The notes: generated from the sequence alone by a model not told the origin. A DNA stretch of 64,000 nt from Siphonobacter sp. BAB-5405 (GCF_002872335.1 NZ_NJAG01000010.1:1-64000); one strand, 5' to 3'; positions 17,358 to 27,125 are shown, counted from the first letter of the stretch. Made by a program: numbers and translations.

Positions 17358-18755
17358 TTAAAGAATATATTGACTCAGATCGCGATTCTGTACCAGTCCT
17401 GCCAGACGCTGTTCGACGAGTTCTTTCGTGACTACCACCTGAGCATTCGGTCCGATCTGATCGGGAATGTCAAACAGAACGTCGTTCAGCAATTGACTGA
17501 CTACCGTTTGCAAACGACGGGCTCCAATATTTTCAACTTCCGTATTCAACTGGAACGCCACTTCGGCCAACGCATCCAGGGCTTCTTCGTTAAAAGACAA
17601 ACCTACCGATTCGGCCTGTAACATGGCTTCGTACTGGCGGGTCAGGGCGTTCCGGGGTTCTTTCAGAATCCGCACGAAATCGCTCTTGGTCAGCGGCTGT
17701 AACTCGACCCGAATCGGGAAACGGCCCTGTAACTCCGGAATCAGATCGCTGGGTTTAGAGACGTGGAAAGCCCCCGCGGCAATGAACAAAATGTGATCCG
17801 TATGAATAACCCCGTATTTGGTATTCACCGTCGAACCTTCCACAATGGGCAGTAAGTCCCGCTGAACGCCTTCCCGCGATACGTCCGGACCCGAACCGCC
17901 ACTTTTGGCGGCGACTTTATCAATTTCATCGATGAAGATAATGCCCAGGTTTTCGGCTTTCCGAATGGCCTCTTCCTTCACTTCATCCATATCAATCAGC
18001 TTGGCTGCCTCTTCGTCGAGCAAAATCCGCTTTGCTTCGCCAATGGTTACCTTCCGCTTTTTGCGTTGTTTAGGCATCATTCCCGAAAGCATTTCCTGGA
18101 TGTTCATCATGGAACTTTCGTCAATGGGACCACCCATCACGCCAATGTTGGGCGAGGTACTTTGCTGAACGTCGATTTCAATTTTGCGGCTGTCCAATTC
18201 ACCCGTACGGATTTTTTCGCGGAAACGCTCCCGCGTTCGTTCGTTGAGTTCCGCATCGGAGGCATTTTCGGGCGAAACGCTAACGGAGGACGAATGAAAA
18301 CCCGTGGGTTGTTTAACCGGCGGAATCAGGGCATCAAGGATTACTTCTTCTACGGACTGAGCCGCCCGTTCTTTCACGGACTCTTTTTTAGCCGCCCGTA
18401 CCATGTGGATGGCCTGTTCCACCAGATCGCGTACCATGCTTTCCACATCGCGGCCCACGTAGCCCACTTCCGTAAATTTGGAAGCTTCCACTTTGGTAAA
18501 GGGAGCATCGGCAAGCTGGGCAAGCCGGCGGGCAATTTCGGTTTTTCCGCAACCCGTAGGCCCAATCATCAGAATATTGTTGGGCATGATTTCCCGCTGC
18601 ATTTCTGCGGCAGCGTTCATCCGCCGCCAGCGATTCCGCAGGGCAATGGCCACATTTTTCTTCGCTTCGTGCTGACCAATGATGTATTTATCTAATTCCG
18701 CCACGATCTGACGGGGGGTAAGAGCTTCGAGACTTTTGGCTTCTCCGGGAGTCAT
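17358..18755 (-). CDS. hslU: HslU, ATPase/unfoldase of the HslUV protease
   Basis: A 465-residue AAA+ unfoldase that feeds proteins to the HslV peptidase. N-terminal LTPRQIVAELDKYIIGQ, Walker A GPTGCGKT at residues 65-72, the pore loop region EVGYVGRDVES, a variable I-domain (about 140-250), Walker B GIIFIDEIDK, and the C-terminal LSQYIL that docks into HslV. hslV is not next to it in this window; the downstream partner is the small DUF3592-like gene. Confidence 0.96.
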   Translation of the reverse strand: MTPGEAKSLEALTPRQIVAELDKYIIGQHEAKKNVAIALRNRWRRMNAAAEMQREIMPNNILMIGPTGCGKTEIARRLAQLADAPFTKVEASKFTEVGYVGRDVESMVRDLVEQAIHMVRAAKKESVKERAAQSVEEVILDALIPPVKQPTGFHSSSVSVSPENASDAELNERTRERFREKIRTGELDSRKIEIDVQQSTSPNIGVMGGPIDESSMMNIQEMLSGMMPKQRKKRKVTIGEAKRILLDEEAAKLIDMDEVKEEAIRKAENLGIIFIDEIDKVAAKSGGSGPDVSREGVQRDLLPIVEGSTVNTKYGVIHTDHILFIAAGAFHVSKPSDLIPELQGRFPIRVELQPLTKSDFVRILKEPRNALTRQYEAMLQAESVGLSFNEEALDALAEVAFQLNTEVENIGARRLQTVVSQLLNDVLFDIPDQIGPNAQVVVTKELVEQRLAGLVQNRDLSQYIL

Positions 18756-18963
18756 AGATGAATTTCTGTAAAACGGTACATTCCTGGCCAGTCAAATGGG
18801 ATACACAGGAAAAATCAACAAAAGTGTCAGTAAACCAACGAAACAGGTGTAGCTGACAAGATGACAACGTCACATAACGAATCGGCAACCAGTAACCTAT
18901 ACAAAGATGGTACCACAAGCCTGATTCTAATAAACCGTGCGGGCTGACAGGCCGAAGAAGGTG

Positions 18964-18971
18964 TAATTTTG
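18964..18971 (+). promoter_or_regulatory. -7 promoter box for the MmcQ/YjbR gene
   Basis: TAATTTTG matches TAnnTTTG. Transcription would begin near 18978, which is next to an alternative upstream start codon at 18980 and therefore supports the downstream ATG 19043. Confidence 0.5.
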
Positions 18972-19042
18972 GCGGTATCTTGTCAGGCCATCGGACGGGA
19001 TACCGTCTGACCATACGTCATTTTTCTAAACCTGTTTTTCAT

Positions 19043-19396
19043 ATGGCTGTCCGTTACGATACCGTTCGTAGTCTGGCCCTGGAATACCCGCACGTAACCG
19101 AAGGACTTGCCTATGGAACACCTTCGCTTCATCTAGGCCGCAAATTACTCGGTCGTTTGCAGGAAGACGGCCAGACACTGGCCATAAAGCTGAATCCCGA
19201 GGAACGGGAAACGTATCTGGAACAGGCTCCTGATACATTTTTTCTGACGGATCATTACCGAAATCATCCCGTCATCCTGGTAGATTTGACGCTGGTGCGA
19301 TTGGAAGATGTGGAGCTGCTGCTAGAGAAAGCCTGGCGGTTTCTGGCTTCAGCCCGGCAAGTGAAAGCGTACGGACAGAGAGTAGGGAAGCAATAA
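19043..19396 (+). CDS. MmcQ/YjbR family DNA-binding-like protein
   Basis: A 117-residue soluble protein with the CyaY-like fold of the MmcQ/YjbR family. Visible family pattern: LALEYPHVTEGLAYGTPSLHLGRKLLGRL, then KLNPEERETYLEQ and FFLTDHYRNHPVILVDL, ending in a helical segment (ELLLEKAWRFLASARQV). The biochemical role is not settled. ATG 19043 chosen because it is close behind a promoter and gives the usual family length. Confidence 0.82.
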   Translation: MAVRYDTVRSLALEYPHVTEGLAYGTPSLHLGRKLLGRLQEDGQTLAIKLNPEERETYLEQAPDTFFLTDHYRNHPVILVDLTLVRLEDVELLLEKAWRFLASARQVKAYGQRVGKQ

Positions 19397-19546
19397 ATTG
19401 ACCCTCAGGGGTTAAACGTAAAATTTTTAACATCTGTTGTAGCTGATCTTACCGCATGCCAGCGTTTATTAAACGTATACGTTCAGCAAGCTGGATGTAA
19501 TGGAGCATACCAAAATCAGATTTCATACCCCTTTATCGCTCTGCTT

Positions 19547-19873
19547 ATGAGAAAGTATACTTGGATGGCTTTACTTGGGTTAGCTCTAGGCGGTTTTTCT
19601 TGTCAACGGGCAGCCTTAGATCCCACTTACAAGCCGGTGCTTTTTGTTATGAAAGAAGGCGATCAATGTCTGATGCTTACGGAAGGGCAAGCCTGGCCCG
19701 GCACCCCGTTATTTGACCCGAAGCAAAAGGTGCAGTACTTGCTGGATAATCAGCCCACGGAGAATACGCAACTTTTAAAAGAGTTGTTAGCCCAACAGCA
19801 AATCAGTAAAATCATGGTTGGAGAGTCCCCGCGAAAAAAAGAAAAAATGATAGCGTTTACTACCAGGCCCTAA
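19547..19873 (+). CDS. Small hypothetical lipoprotein
   Basis: A 108-residue protein with a lipoprotein-like leader (MRKYTWMALLGLALGGFSC, Cys19). The lipobox is atypical (Phe-Ser before Cys). The mature part is short and Gln/Lys-rich with no recognised domain. Between it and mrdA (19874-20142) I see only a weak open frame and a 7-bp palindrome (CTACAAA/TTTGTAG near 20092). Confidence 0.55.
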   Translation: MRKYTWMALLGLALGGFSCQRAALDPTYKPVLFVMKEGDQCLMLTEGQAWPGTPLFDPKQKVQYLLDNQPTENTQLLKELLAQQQISKIMVGESPRKKEKMIAFTTRP

Positions 19874-20142
19874 GCTCGAATCAACAAAGAAATGCAGGCT
19901 ATGTGGAAGGTCTTTCCCGTCACGAGAAAAGACAAAATCAGTACACGGTCGTTGCTGATGAAACGACGAGTCTTTGGTTGGACAAAATATCTTCCTTCAC
20001 GGCGGCGTTAGGGCTAAAGCAAGTCCTCGCGTCCCCCTGTATTAATTTTTACTTAGGATTGAACTTTCTTTTTGGCGAATCCTTTAAAAACTACAAATTT
20101 TGTAGGGAGAATCGTTTGATTTAGAGGGCTTGTCGGGGAAAT

Positions 20143-22113
20143 ATGCAAGAAGTCAAAAAAGGAATTATACAAGGAGTAGTGATACTGGTGGCCCTGATCT
20201 ATCTGGCCAAATTATTTTATCTACAGGTGATTGACGAAGGCTACTCGGAGGCAGCCGTTAGCAATGCGATTGAACAGGTCGTGCAGATTCCCTATCGCGG
20301 TCAGATTTATGACCGAAAGGGAAATCTGATTGTCTACAATACGCCGACGTACGATTTATTTATCACCCCCAAAAAGGCCCGCATTCCGGATACACTCCGT
20401 TTGTGTAATTTGCTGGGTGTTACCAAAGTTCAGTTTGACAGTATGTACAACGTGGCGAAAACGTATTCCAAGTTTAAGCCTTCCCTGTTCATGCGTCAGC
20501 TTTCCGTCGAGGATTTTGCCCGTATTCAGGATGCCATGGTGGATTATCCTGGTTTCACGTTCGAAACCAGTGCGTTCCGTACGTACAATACATCGGCTCT
20601 GGCGAATACACTCGGGTACGTGGCCGAGGTAAGCCCCAAACAACTGGAAGATCAGGAAGAACGCGGTGAAAATTACTACCGCCAGGGGGATTACATCGGA
20701 CAGAGTGGTCTGGAGAAGCAGTACGAGGAAATCCTTCGGGGTCGTAGGGGGATGAAGTACATCATGAAAGACGTACATGGCGTGGTAAAAGGTCCCTGGA
20801 AAGGGGGAGCGGCGGACATCGTTCCCGTTGCTGGAAAGAACCTGTATACTTCGCTGGACGTGGAATTGCAACAGTACGCGGACAGTTTGTTTCAGAACAA
20901 GTCGGGCAGTCTGGTGGCGATTGATCCCAGTACTGGTGAAATTCTGGCCATGGTATCGGCTCCCACGTACGATCCAAAAATGTTATCGGGGCGTAACTAC
21001 TCCAAAAACTATGCTCGCCTTGCTCTGAATCCATTCAACCCCCTGCTTAACCGGGCCTTGCAGGGTACCTACCGACCGGGTTCTACGTTTAAAACCATCG
21101 AAACGCTGGTAGGTTTGCAGGACGGAGCCATTACGCCCGGTACGGTTCTGGGGCACTCAGGGATTCGTATGAACTGTCACTGCGGCAGTAGTTCAAGTAC
21201 ACTGCACCGGGCCATTCAGATGTCCTGTAACCCGTATTTCTACCACGTCTTCCGGCGAATCATTTACAACAACGACGAAACCAACGTTTTCAAAAAATCG
21301 AAAGTAGGATTGACCCGCTGGCACGATCGGGTTGCCAAATTCGGAATTGGCCAAAAACTGGGCGTGGATTTACCCTACGAACGTAAGGGTCTCTTGCCGG
21401 ATGTCGAATACTACAACAAACGTAACAAAGGCGAAAACAACTGGAAATTCTCCAACATCTATTCCGTAGGTATCGGGGAAGGGGAGTTGCTCGTTACGCC
21501 GCTGAAACTGGCGAACGTGGCTGCGATTATTGCCAACCGGGGCTGGTACATTACGCCGCACCTGGTACGGGCCATTGGTAACCCCAAGGGCGATCCACTA
21601 CCCGAATTCAAAGAAAAACATTCAGTAGATGTTGATTACCGGCACTTCGAAACCCTGATTGCGGGTATGTCAGATGCCGTTCGGGCGGGTACGGTGATGC
21701 GGGCCGCCTACATTCCGGACCTTGAAATCTGCGGAAAGACGGGAACCTCGCAAAACCCGAAAGGCCCCGCGGATAACTCCGTATTCATCTGCTTTGCTCC
21801 GCGTAATAATCCTAAAATTGCGATTGCCGCGGTGGTCGATTACGGAAAGTGGGGAGGAACGACTTCGGCTCCCATTGCCATGATGGTGGCCGAGAAGTAC
21901 ATCAAGGGAACCGTTAGTCACAAAGGACTGGAGCGGGAACTGATGAACAAAAATCTCCTGTACCTGCCGCCGCCTTCTCCCAGGAAAAAGCCAACGCCTC
22001 TGTTGCCGAAAGACCGGATTCTGATTGTAGAAAATGGAAAAGTGAAATCGGTACCGGCGACCAAATCAGCTTACCCCCAGTTTTCGGTATATGATTTCAT
22101 TACGATGCAATAG
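20143..22113 (+). CDS. mrdA: Penicillin-binding protein 2 (elongasome transpeptidase)
   Basis: A 656-residue class B PBP that cross-links peptidoglycan during lateral growth, partner of RodA. One N-terminal membrane helix (about 7-27), a dimerisation/pedestal region (RGQIYDRKGNLIVYNTPTYDL), then the transpeptidase domain with catalytic S314-T-F-K317, S361-C-N363 and K532-T-G. rodA follows after 7 bases, the usual pair. mreBCD are not upstream here, unlike the common mreBCD-mrdA-rodA order. It ends with a basic, Pro-rich tail (PPPSPRKKPTPLLPKD). Confidence 0.96.
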   Translation: MQEVKKGIIQGVVILVALIYLAKLFYLQVIDEGYSEAAVSNAIEQVVQIPYRGQIYDRKGNLIVYNTPTYDLFITPKKARIPDTLRLCNLLGVTKVQFDSMYNVAKTYSKFKPSLFMRQLSVEDFARIQDAMVDYPGFTFETSAFRTYNTSALANTLGYVAEVSPKQLEDQEERGENYYRQGDYIGQSGLEKQYEEILRGRRGMKYIMKDVHGVVKGPWKGGAADIVPVAGKNLYTSLDVELQQYADSLFQNKSGSLVAIDPSTGEILAMVSAPTYDPKMLSGRNYSKNYARLALNPFNPLLNRALQGTYRPGSTFKTIETLVGLQDGAITPGTVLGHSGIRMNCHCGSSSSTLHRAIQMSCNPYFYHVFRRIIYNNDETNVFKKSKVGLTRWHDRVAKFGIGQKLGVDLPYERKGLLPDVEYYNKRNKGENNWKFSNIYSVGIGEGELLVTPLKLANVAAIIANRGWYITPHLVRAIGNPKGDPLPEFKEKHSVDVDYRHFETLIAGMSDAVRAGTVMRAAYIPDLEICGKTGTSQNPKGPADNSVFICFAPRNNPKIAIAAVVDYGKWGGTTSAPIAMMVAEKYIKGTVSHKGLERELMNKNLLYLPPPSPRKKPTPLLPKDRILIVENGKVKSVPATKSAYPQFSVYDFITMQ

Positions 22114-22120
22114 GTAAGGT

Positions 22121-23431
22121 TTGAATCATCTTTTAAAGAATAAGAAATTGGCTTCCCGCGAGAATAGTGTTTTAAACCGACTGGACTGGATTACCGTAGC
22201 CCTGTATATAGCCTGCGTGGTGGTAGGCTGGCTGAATATCTACGCCGCCGTTTACAATCCCGAACAACCCATCAGTATTTTTAATTTCGATACGAATTCC
22301 GGGAAACAGCTGGTATTCGCGGGTTTTGCCGTTTTCATTATCATTGCGATTCTGGTGATTGATTACCGATTCTGGGAAACGTTCGCTTTTTTCATTTACG
22401 GATTCGTCCTGCTGCTATTGATTGCCGTTCTCTTTCTGGGGGCTAATATCAAAGGATCGCACTCCTGGTTCCGGATCGGACCGATCGGTTTTCAGCCCGC
22501 TGAGGTCGCGAAGATGGCCACGGCGTTAGCAATAGCGAAGTATCTCAGTACGCCCGGGACCAACCTTACCCGGTTCAAGGATCAGCTGAACGTGGGAATC
22601 TTCATGCTGATTCCGATGATTTTGATTCGAATTTCCGACGAAACGGGTCAGGCTCTGGTGATTGTAGGCTTGCTACTGATGCTGTATCGGGAAGGGTTGC
22701 CGGGGATTTATCCACTGATCATCATCGTGGCGGCAACGTTACTGGTTCTTTCGCTAACCGTCGAAACCCTGAATATTGCCATTGGACTGGCCATTGTGGG
22801 GGCTTTAGTCATCTTTTTTCTACCCCGTTACCAACGAAATCGCAAGACCTATACGGCCATGGGACTCATTTACGTGGGTTGTATCAGTATGGTATTGGCG
22901 ACGGATTTTATCATTAACGACGTGCTGGCTCCCCACCAGAGGTCCCGAATTGAAGTACTGATCGATCCCAACAGTCATAAACGCGGGGCGGGCTGGAACG
23001 TGATTCAGTCCAAAATTGCGATTGGTTCCGGGGGGATTTTCGGGAAAGGCTTCCTGCAGGGTACACAAACCAAGTTTGACTTTGTACCCGAGCAAAGTAC
23101 CGACTTTATCTTCTGTACCGTAGGGGAGGAGCACGGCTTTATGGGCAGCATACTGGTGATTGGCTTACTAATCGGGCTAATCCTGCGATTAATTATACTA
23201 GCTGAGCGGCAACGCATTAAGTTTGCCCGCGTGTATGGGTATGGCGTTATCTCTATATTTTTCTTTCACTTTCTGGTGAATATTGGTATGACCATTGGGT
23301 TGATGCCAGTCATTGGTATTCCTCTGCCTTTCTTTAGCTATGGGGGGTCGAGTTTGTGGTCCTTCACCATTTTGCTATTCATTTTCCTGAAGCTTGACGC
23401 TCAGCGTTCTCAAATTATGTCACGGGTATAA
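22121..23431 (+). CDS. rodA: RodA, SEDS peptidoglycan glycosyltransferase
   Basis: A 436-residue polytopic membrane enzyme (about ten helices) that polymerises lipid II for the elongasome. SEDS motifs: IGFQPAEVAKMATALAIAKYL, ISDETGQALVIVG, TVGEEHGFMGS and the C-terminal IPLPFFSYGGSSL. No ATG is available near the start; the frame opens with TTG at 22121, seven bases after the mrdA stop and behind a GGTAAGGT stretch, so translation is probably coupled to mrdA. The extra ~20 hydrophilic N-terminal residues are credible but not certain. Confidence 0.94.
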   Translation: MNHLLKNKKLASRENSVLNRLDWITVALYIACVVVGWLNIYAAVYNPEQPISIFNFDTNSGKQLVFAGFAVFIIIAILVIDYRFWETFAFFIYGFVLLLLIAVLFLGANIKGSHSWFRIGPIGFQPAEVAKMATALAIAKYLSTPGTNLTRFKDQLNVGIFMLIPMILIRISDETGQALVIVGLLLMLYREGLPGIYPLIIIVAATLLVLSLTVETLNIAIGLAIVGALVIFFLPRYQRNRKTYTAMGLIYVGCISMVLATDFIINDVLAPHQRSRIEVLIDPNSHKRGAGWNVIQSKIAIGSGGIFGKGFLQGTQTKFDFVPEQSTDFIFCTVGEEHGFMGSILVIGLLIGLILRLIILAERQRIKFARVYGYGVISIFFFHFLVNIGMTIGLMPVIGIPLPFFSYGGSSLWSFTILLFIFLKLDAQRSQIMSRV

Positions 23432-23531
23432 GCGGGTTAACCGTCAGTCCATTGCTTTTCGCCTTTCAGCCTAAAGTGGTGGGCTGGATGTTAGGGATCG
23501 ACGTATTTGGAAGCAATAACTTCCTACACCT

Positions 23532-24458
23532 ATGCCGATCCTGCAAACCCACCAACTGGAATTTTATTTCCGCAAGGGTCAACCGATTGTTCGTCAGGTT
23601 GATCTAAGCGTACCCAAAGGCTCTATTTTCGGATTCCTGGGTCCGAATGGGGCCGGAAAAACGACTACTATCCGGCTCATACTCGGTTTGTTACGGGCGA
23701 GTGGCGGACGGGTGGAAATCTTCGGTCAGGAGCTGGAATCCAACCGTTCCGAACTGTTTCAGAAAATTGGTTCGCTCATCGAGCAACCTTCCCTGTATCT
23801 ACACCTGACGGGTGAACAAAACCTGGAAATTGCCCGTCGGTATACCCAGGTCCCTGCGTCGCGTATCCCGGAAGTACTCGCTATGGTAGGCCTACAGGCG
23901 GCGGCCCGGAAGCGGGCCGGAGCGTATTCGCTCGGTATGAAGCAACGCCTGGGACTGGCCATTGCCCTCTTACATCAGCCCGAACTGGTAATTCTGGACG
24001 AACCCACGAATGGCCTAGACCCCGCCGGGATCATCGAGATGCGGGAACTGCTGAAAACCCTCAATCGCGACCACGGCATTACCTTCTTTGTATCGAGCCA
24101 CCTGCTTGCCGAGGTGGAACGGATGTGTACCCACGTCGGCATCATTCATCAGGGAAAGTTACTGTTTCAGGGAAGTATTGAAGAGCTGCAATCGGCTCAG
24201 GTACAGAAACGTAGCTTACAACTGGAAACTAATAATGTAGACCAGGCCGAGGCCTTACTCCGCCAGCAGTACTCTGTTCAACGGCTTGCCAATGGTAAAC
24301 TTAGTATTCCCTTCGAAAGTAAATCGCAGGTAGCGGCTCTGAATCAGTCGCTGGTACTGGCGGGTTTTGAGGTATACGAACTCAGCTTGCAGGGAGCCGA
24401 TCTGGAAGAAATGTTCCTGGAAATTACGGGGCCACTTCGTATGGAGTCGCTGGTATAA
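23532..24458 (+). CDS. ABC exporter ATP-binding subunit (BcrA/CcmA-like)
   Basis: A 308-residue ATPase subunit of a two-part ABC-2 type exporter. Walker A GPNGAGKTTT near residues 38-47, signature SLGMKQRLGLA, Walker B LVILDEPTNGLDPAG, switch His in FFVSSHLL. The C-terminal ~80 residues resemble the extra domain of bacitracin/lantibiotic immunity ATPases. Its permease partner lies downstream on the same strand, but 541 bases of structured non-coding DNA separate the two, which is unusual for such a pair. Confidence 0.9.
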   Translation: MPILQTHQLEFYFRKGQPIVRQVDLSVPKGSIFGFLGPNGAGKTTTIRLILGLLRASGGRVEIFGQELESNRSELFQKIGSLIEQPSLYLHLTGEQNLEIARRYTQVPASRIPEVLAMVGLQAAARKRAGAYSLGMKQRLGLAIALLHQPELVILDEPTNGLDPAGIIEMRELLKTLNRDHGITFFVSSHLLAEVERMCTHVGIIHQGKLLFQGSIEELQSAQVQKRSLQLETNNVDQAEALLRQQYSVQRLANGKLSIPFESKSQVAALNQSLVLAGFEVYELSLQGADLEEMFLEITGPLRMESLV

Positions 24459-24999
24459 AGTTGATTTTGAAGTTTGTTGATTCGGAGTTTCGTTATTTAC
24501 CTAGACCGAGTTTGGTCCTCCTTATTGGCCGACTAGGAGCCCATGAGCCTTCCAGGCTGGACCCCTCCACGACTGACAACAGCCTGCTGTAAGGCCACCG
24601 CGTTGCGGCTGTCATAGGTCGTTCCGTTGCCATTCCATGGTGGCCCCCATGGAATGGCTCATGGGCGGGAGAGATTTTCGTCTTCGGATGATTTATGTAG
24701 TTAATCATTGTTTGAAGTTTGCCGATTTCTACATGGGCGACTTAAACCCGGTCCCCGTCCTATCGTGAAAAGCCGCCTTTTTCATCCGCAACGCGGTGGC
24801 TTTGTGCAGGATGAAAAGAGCGGTGTTCGCGATACGGACTAAACAACCAGCCGCATTTACAGGACGAAATAACCATCCTATGATACTAGTTGATTGAATA
24901 ACGATGGAAGACCAGCCCAGCATGACTAAAAACAGCCCTATTATGATCGGACCTCTTACTGTATAAATTGAACCCTTCTATAACCTCAACACAAAACCC
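24459..24999. other. Structured non-coding insertion between ABC ATPase and permease
   Basis: No credible coding frame. The segment 24505-24670 is dominated by nested inverted repeats: outer arms GCCCATGAGCC near 24538 with GGCTCATGGGC near 24656; a middle pair ACGACTGACAACAGCC with a mostly complementary stretch; and an inner hairpin CCATTCCATG / CATGGAATGG. A second hairpin lies at about 24776-24816 (CATCC-GCA / TGC-A-GGATG). A near-identical 17-base direct repeat (24466-24482, 24711-24727, two mismatches) brackets the first structure. It could be a miniature mobile element, a structured RNA or the scar of a lost gene. I do not recognise the family. Confidence 0.6.
24466..24727 (+). repeat. 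17-base direct repeat bracketing the palindromic core
   Basis: TTTGAAGTTTG(TT/CC)GATT occurs at 24466-24482 and 24711-24727, 245 bases apart. It could be a duplicated target site or an element end; the length and mismatches make either uncertain. Confidence 0.45.
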
Positions 25000-25779
25000 A
25001 TGCTCCTCACCTATATTCCTCAATCCTTTCGCATTGAAATGCTGAAAACCCGCAATACCGCCGCTTTCTGGCTGACGGTAGCGGGTGCGGCCTTTGCTCC
25101 GGTACTCCTGTGCATTGGCTACCTAGCCAAACCCCAAAACTTTTTCATGCCAGCTAAAGCGGCCATCAGTGCGTGGGATTTATTTGCGGGGCGTTGCTGG
25201 CAAATCAACATTGTATTGTTTCTGCCCTTTTTCGTTGTACTCATCAACAGTATGGTCGTAAACATTGAGCATCGTTCCAATACCTGGAAATATGTTTTTA
25301 CGCAACCCTTCCCCAAAGCCTCCGTCTGGCTAGGAAAGCTGCTGCTCATTCAGGCGTTAATACTGTTGAATTTCATTTTGTTCAATTCTCTCATTATAGT
25401 AGCCGGGTTCACTCTTTCGTTTATCAACGAAAAATATGGTTTTGGTAATCAGGGGCCTGATCTAACGATGTGGCTGAAGGCAACGACAAAAGCCTATCTG
25501 GCAACGCTGGCGATATCGGGCATTCATTACTGGCTGGCTACCCGAATCAAGAATCTCATCGTACCCATCGGCATGGCCTTGATGGGCTTAGTGCTTTCAC
25601 CCATTCTGTTGCAGCAGCCATGGAAATACATTGACTGGTTTCCGTACGCGTATACGATTCTGTCTTCTCGGTTACAGCCGGAGGGCCTGTTACAAAAGCA
25701 CGAATGGATTAGTATCGGATACTTTGTTGTTCTGAATATAATCGGGTATTTGGACATTTTCCGCCGTAATATGGGATAA
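25000..25779 (+). CDS. ABC-2 type exporter permease
   Basis: A 259-residue protein with about six membrane helices (visible around residues 23-42, 64-85, 105-128, 150-172, 182-202, 235-253), matching ABC-2 permeases that pair with BcrA-like ATPases. IEHRSNTWKYVFTQPFPKASVWLGKLL is the cytoplasmic loop seen in this group (residues about 88-114). The substrate is unknown; lantibiotic, bacitracin or lipid export are all possible. Same strand and order as the ATPase at 23.5 kb. Confidence 0.82.
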   Translation: MLLTYIPQSFRIEMLKTRNTAAFWLTVAGAAFAPVLLCIGYLAKPQNFFMPAKAAISAWDLFAGRCWQINIVLFLPFFVVLINSMVVNIEHRSNTWKYVFTQPFPKASVWLGKLLLIQALILLNFILFNSLIIVAGFTLSFINEKYGFGNQGPDLTMWLKATTKAYLATLAISGIHYWLATRIKNLIVPIGMALMGLVLSPILLQQPWKYIDWFPYAYTILSSRLQPEGLLQKHEWISIGYFVVLNIIGYLDIFRRNMG

Positions 25780-25889
25780 ATGCCAAATAAAATAGAAGAT
25801 TAAACAGAAATTAAAAGAGTTTAGGGCGTTGGATGTTTTGCAGGACTGCCGTATTTTGGCCGGATTTTTAACGTACCTCATTGCAATCC

Positions 25890-27125
25890 ATGTCAACTTC
25901 AGTATCCCTGTCTACGTCTTCTACACGTTCGGCCTATACGCTCATTCTGGTAGCGGCATTAGGCTATTTTGTGGATGTCTACGACCTGATTTTATTCGGC
26001 GTCATTCGTAATCCGAGCCTGCGGGAACTCGGCGTTCCTGAAGATCAATTACTGGCTCAGGGTACTACACTTTTTAACTGGCAAATGGCCGGGATGCTGC
26101 TCGGGGGTATTTTCTGGGGCGTTATCGGTGATAAGAAAGGCCGCAAATCCGTACTGTTTGGTTCGATCGTGATGTATTCGCTGGCCAATGCTATCAACGG
26201 TCTCATTAACGATTTGACCGTCTACGCCGTCCTGCGTTTCATCGCGGGTGTGGGGCTGGCCGGTGAACTGGGAGCCGGGATTACCCTCGTCAATGAAACC
26301 ATGCCCAAGGAAAAACGCGGGTACGGGACATTGATCGTAGCGGGTTTTGGAGCTTCGGGAGCCGTATTTGCGGCATTACTCCCCGAATGGATTCCGAACT
26401 GGCGAATGCTGTACTTTATCGGTGGCGGTTTGGGACTGGCTTTGTTGACGTTGCGAATCGGTACCTATGAATCGGATCTATTTGAGAAAACCGAACATTC
26501 CAACGTGACGAAAGGCGATTTCCTGAGTCTGTTTACAAACGGTGCCCGGTTCAGGAAATACCTGGCCTGTATCTTCATTGGTATTCCCATCTGGTACGTG
26601 ATTTCGGTACTGGTTCTTTCCGCACCGGAGTTGGTGAAAGCCCTGGGGGTAAGTGGTATCCGGCCCAACCTCACCATCGCTTACCTGTACGCCGGACTTT
26701 CACTGGGTGATATAGGCGTTGGTTTGCTGAGTCAGCAGATTCGTAGCCGGAAAAAAGCCATTTATTTTTATCTGATTATTCTATCTTCACTAGTTATTTT
26801 TTACTTGAATTCCAGCGGATTATCCCCGCAGGGTTTTTACTGGCTGTGTTTTGCCCTCGGATTTTTTGCGGGTTACTGGGCCATGTTTGTCACGATGTCT
26901 TCCGAGCAATTTGGTACCAATCTACGGGCTACGGTTACCACGACCATTCCTAATTTCGTTCGCGGAGCCGTGATTCCCATCAGTATTCTGTTTAAAGCCT
27001 TTATTCCTTCGCTGGGCCTGATTGGTTCGGCCCTTACGGTAGGAATAGTGTGTCTGATCCTGGCATTTATTTCCAACTGGAGCGTGGAAGAAACCTTTGC
27101 CAAAGAACTGGATTACGTGGAATAA
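25890..27125 (+). CDS. MFS transporter (metabolite:proton symporter type)
   Basis: A 411-residue twelve-helix transporter. MFS signatures: GVIGDKKGRKSVLFGS in the loop after helix 2, LRFIAGVGLAGELGAGITLVNE, and GTLIVAGFGASGAVFA. The first loop carries the acidic YFVDVYDLILFG typical of the metabolite:H+ symporter group (aromatic acids, dicarboxylates or sugar acids). Start set at ATG 25890; an in-frame TTG at 25881 would add three residues. It is convergent with the hydrolase gene, and no neighbour hints at the substrate. Confidence 0.85.
   Translation: MSTSVSLSTSSTRSAYTLILVAALGYFVDVYDLILFGVIRNPSLRELGVPEDQLLAQGTTLFNWQMAGMLLGGIFWGVIGDKKGRKSVLFGSIVMYSLANAINGLINDLTVYAVLRFIAGVGLAGELGAGITLVNETMPKEKRGYGTLIVAGFGASGAVFAALLPEWIPNWRMLYFIGGGLGLALLTLRIGTYESDLFEKTEHSNVTKGDFLSLFTNGARFRKYLACIFIGIPIWYVISVLVLSAPELVKALGVSGIRPNLTIAYLYAGLSLGDIGVGLLSQQIRSRKKAIYFYLIILSSLVIFYLNSSGLSPQGFYWLCFALGFFAGYWAMFVTMSSEQFGTNLRATVTTTIPNFVRGAVIPISILFKAFIPSLGLIGSALTVGIVCLILAFISNWSVEETFAKELDYVE

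Noticed and set aside
19903-20124. A 73-codon open frame upstream of mrdA
   Set aside because: No recognisable motif, starts just after the lipoprotein gene without a binding site, and contains a promoter-like palindrome; most likely chance.
24493-24923. Two short minus-strand open frames in the ABC exporter gap
   Set aside because: They run through the inverted repeats, so their codons are forced by the palindromes; no domain pattern is visible.
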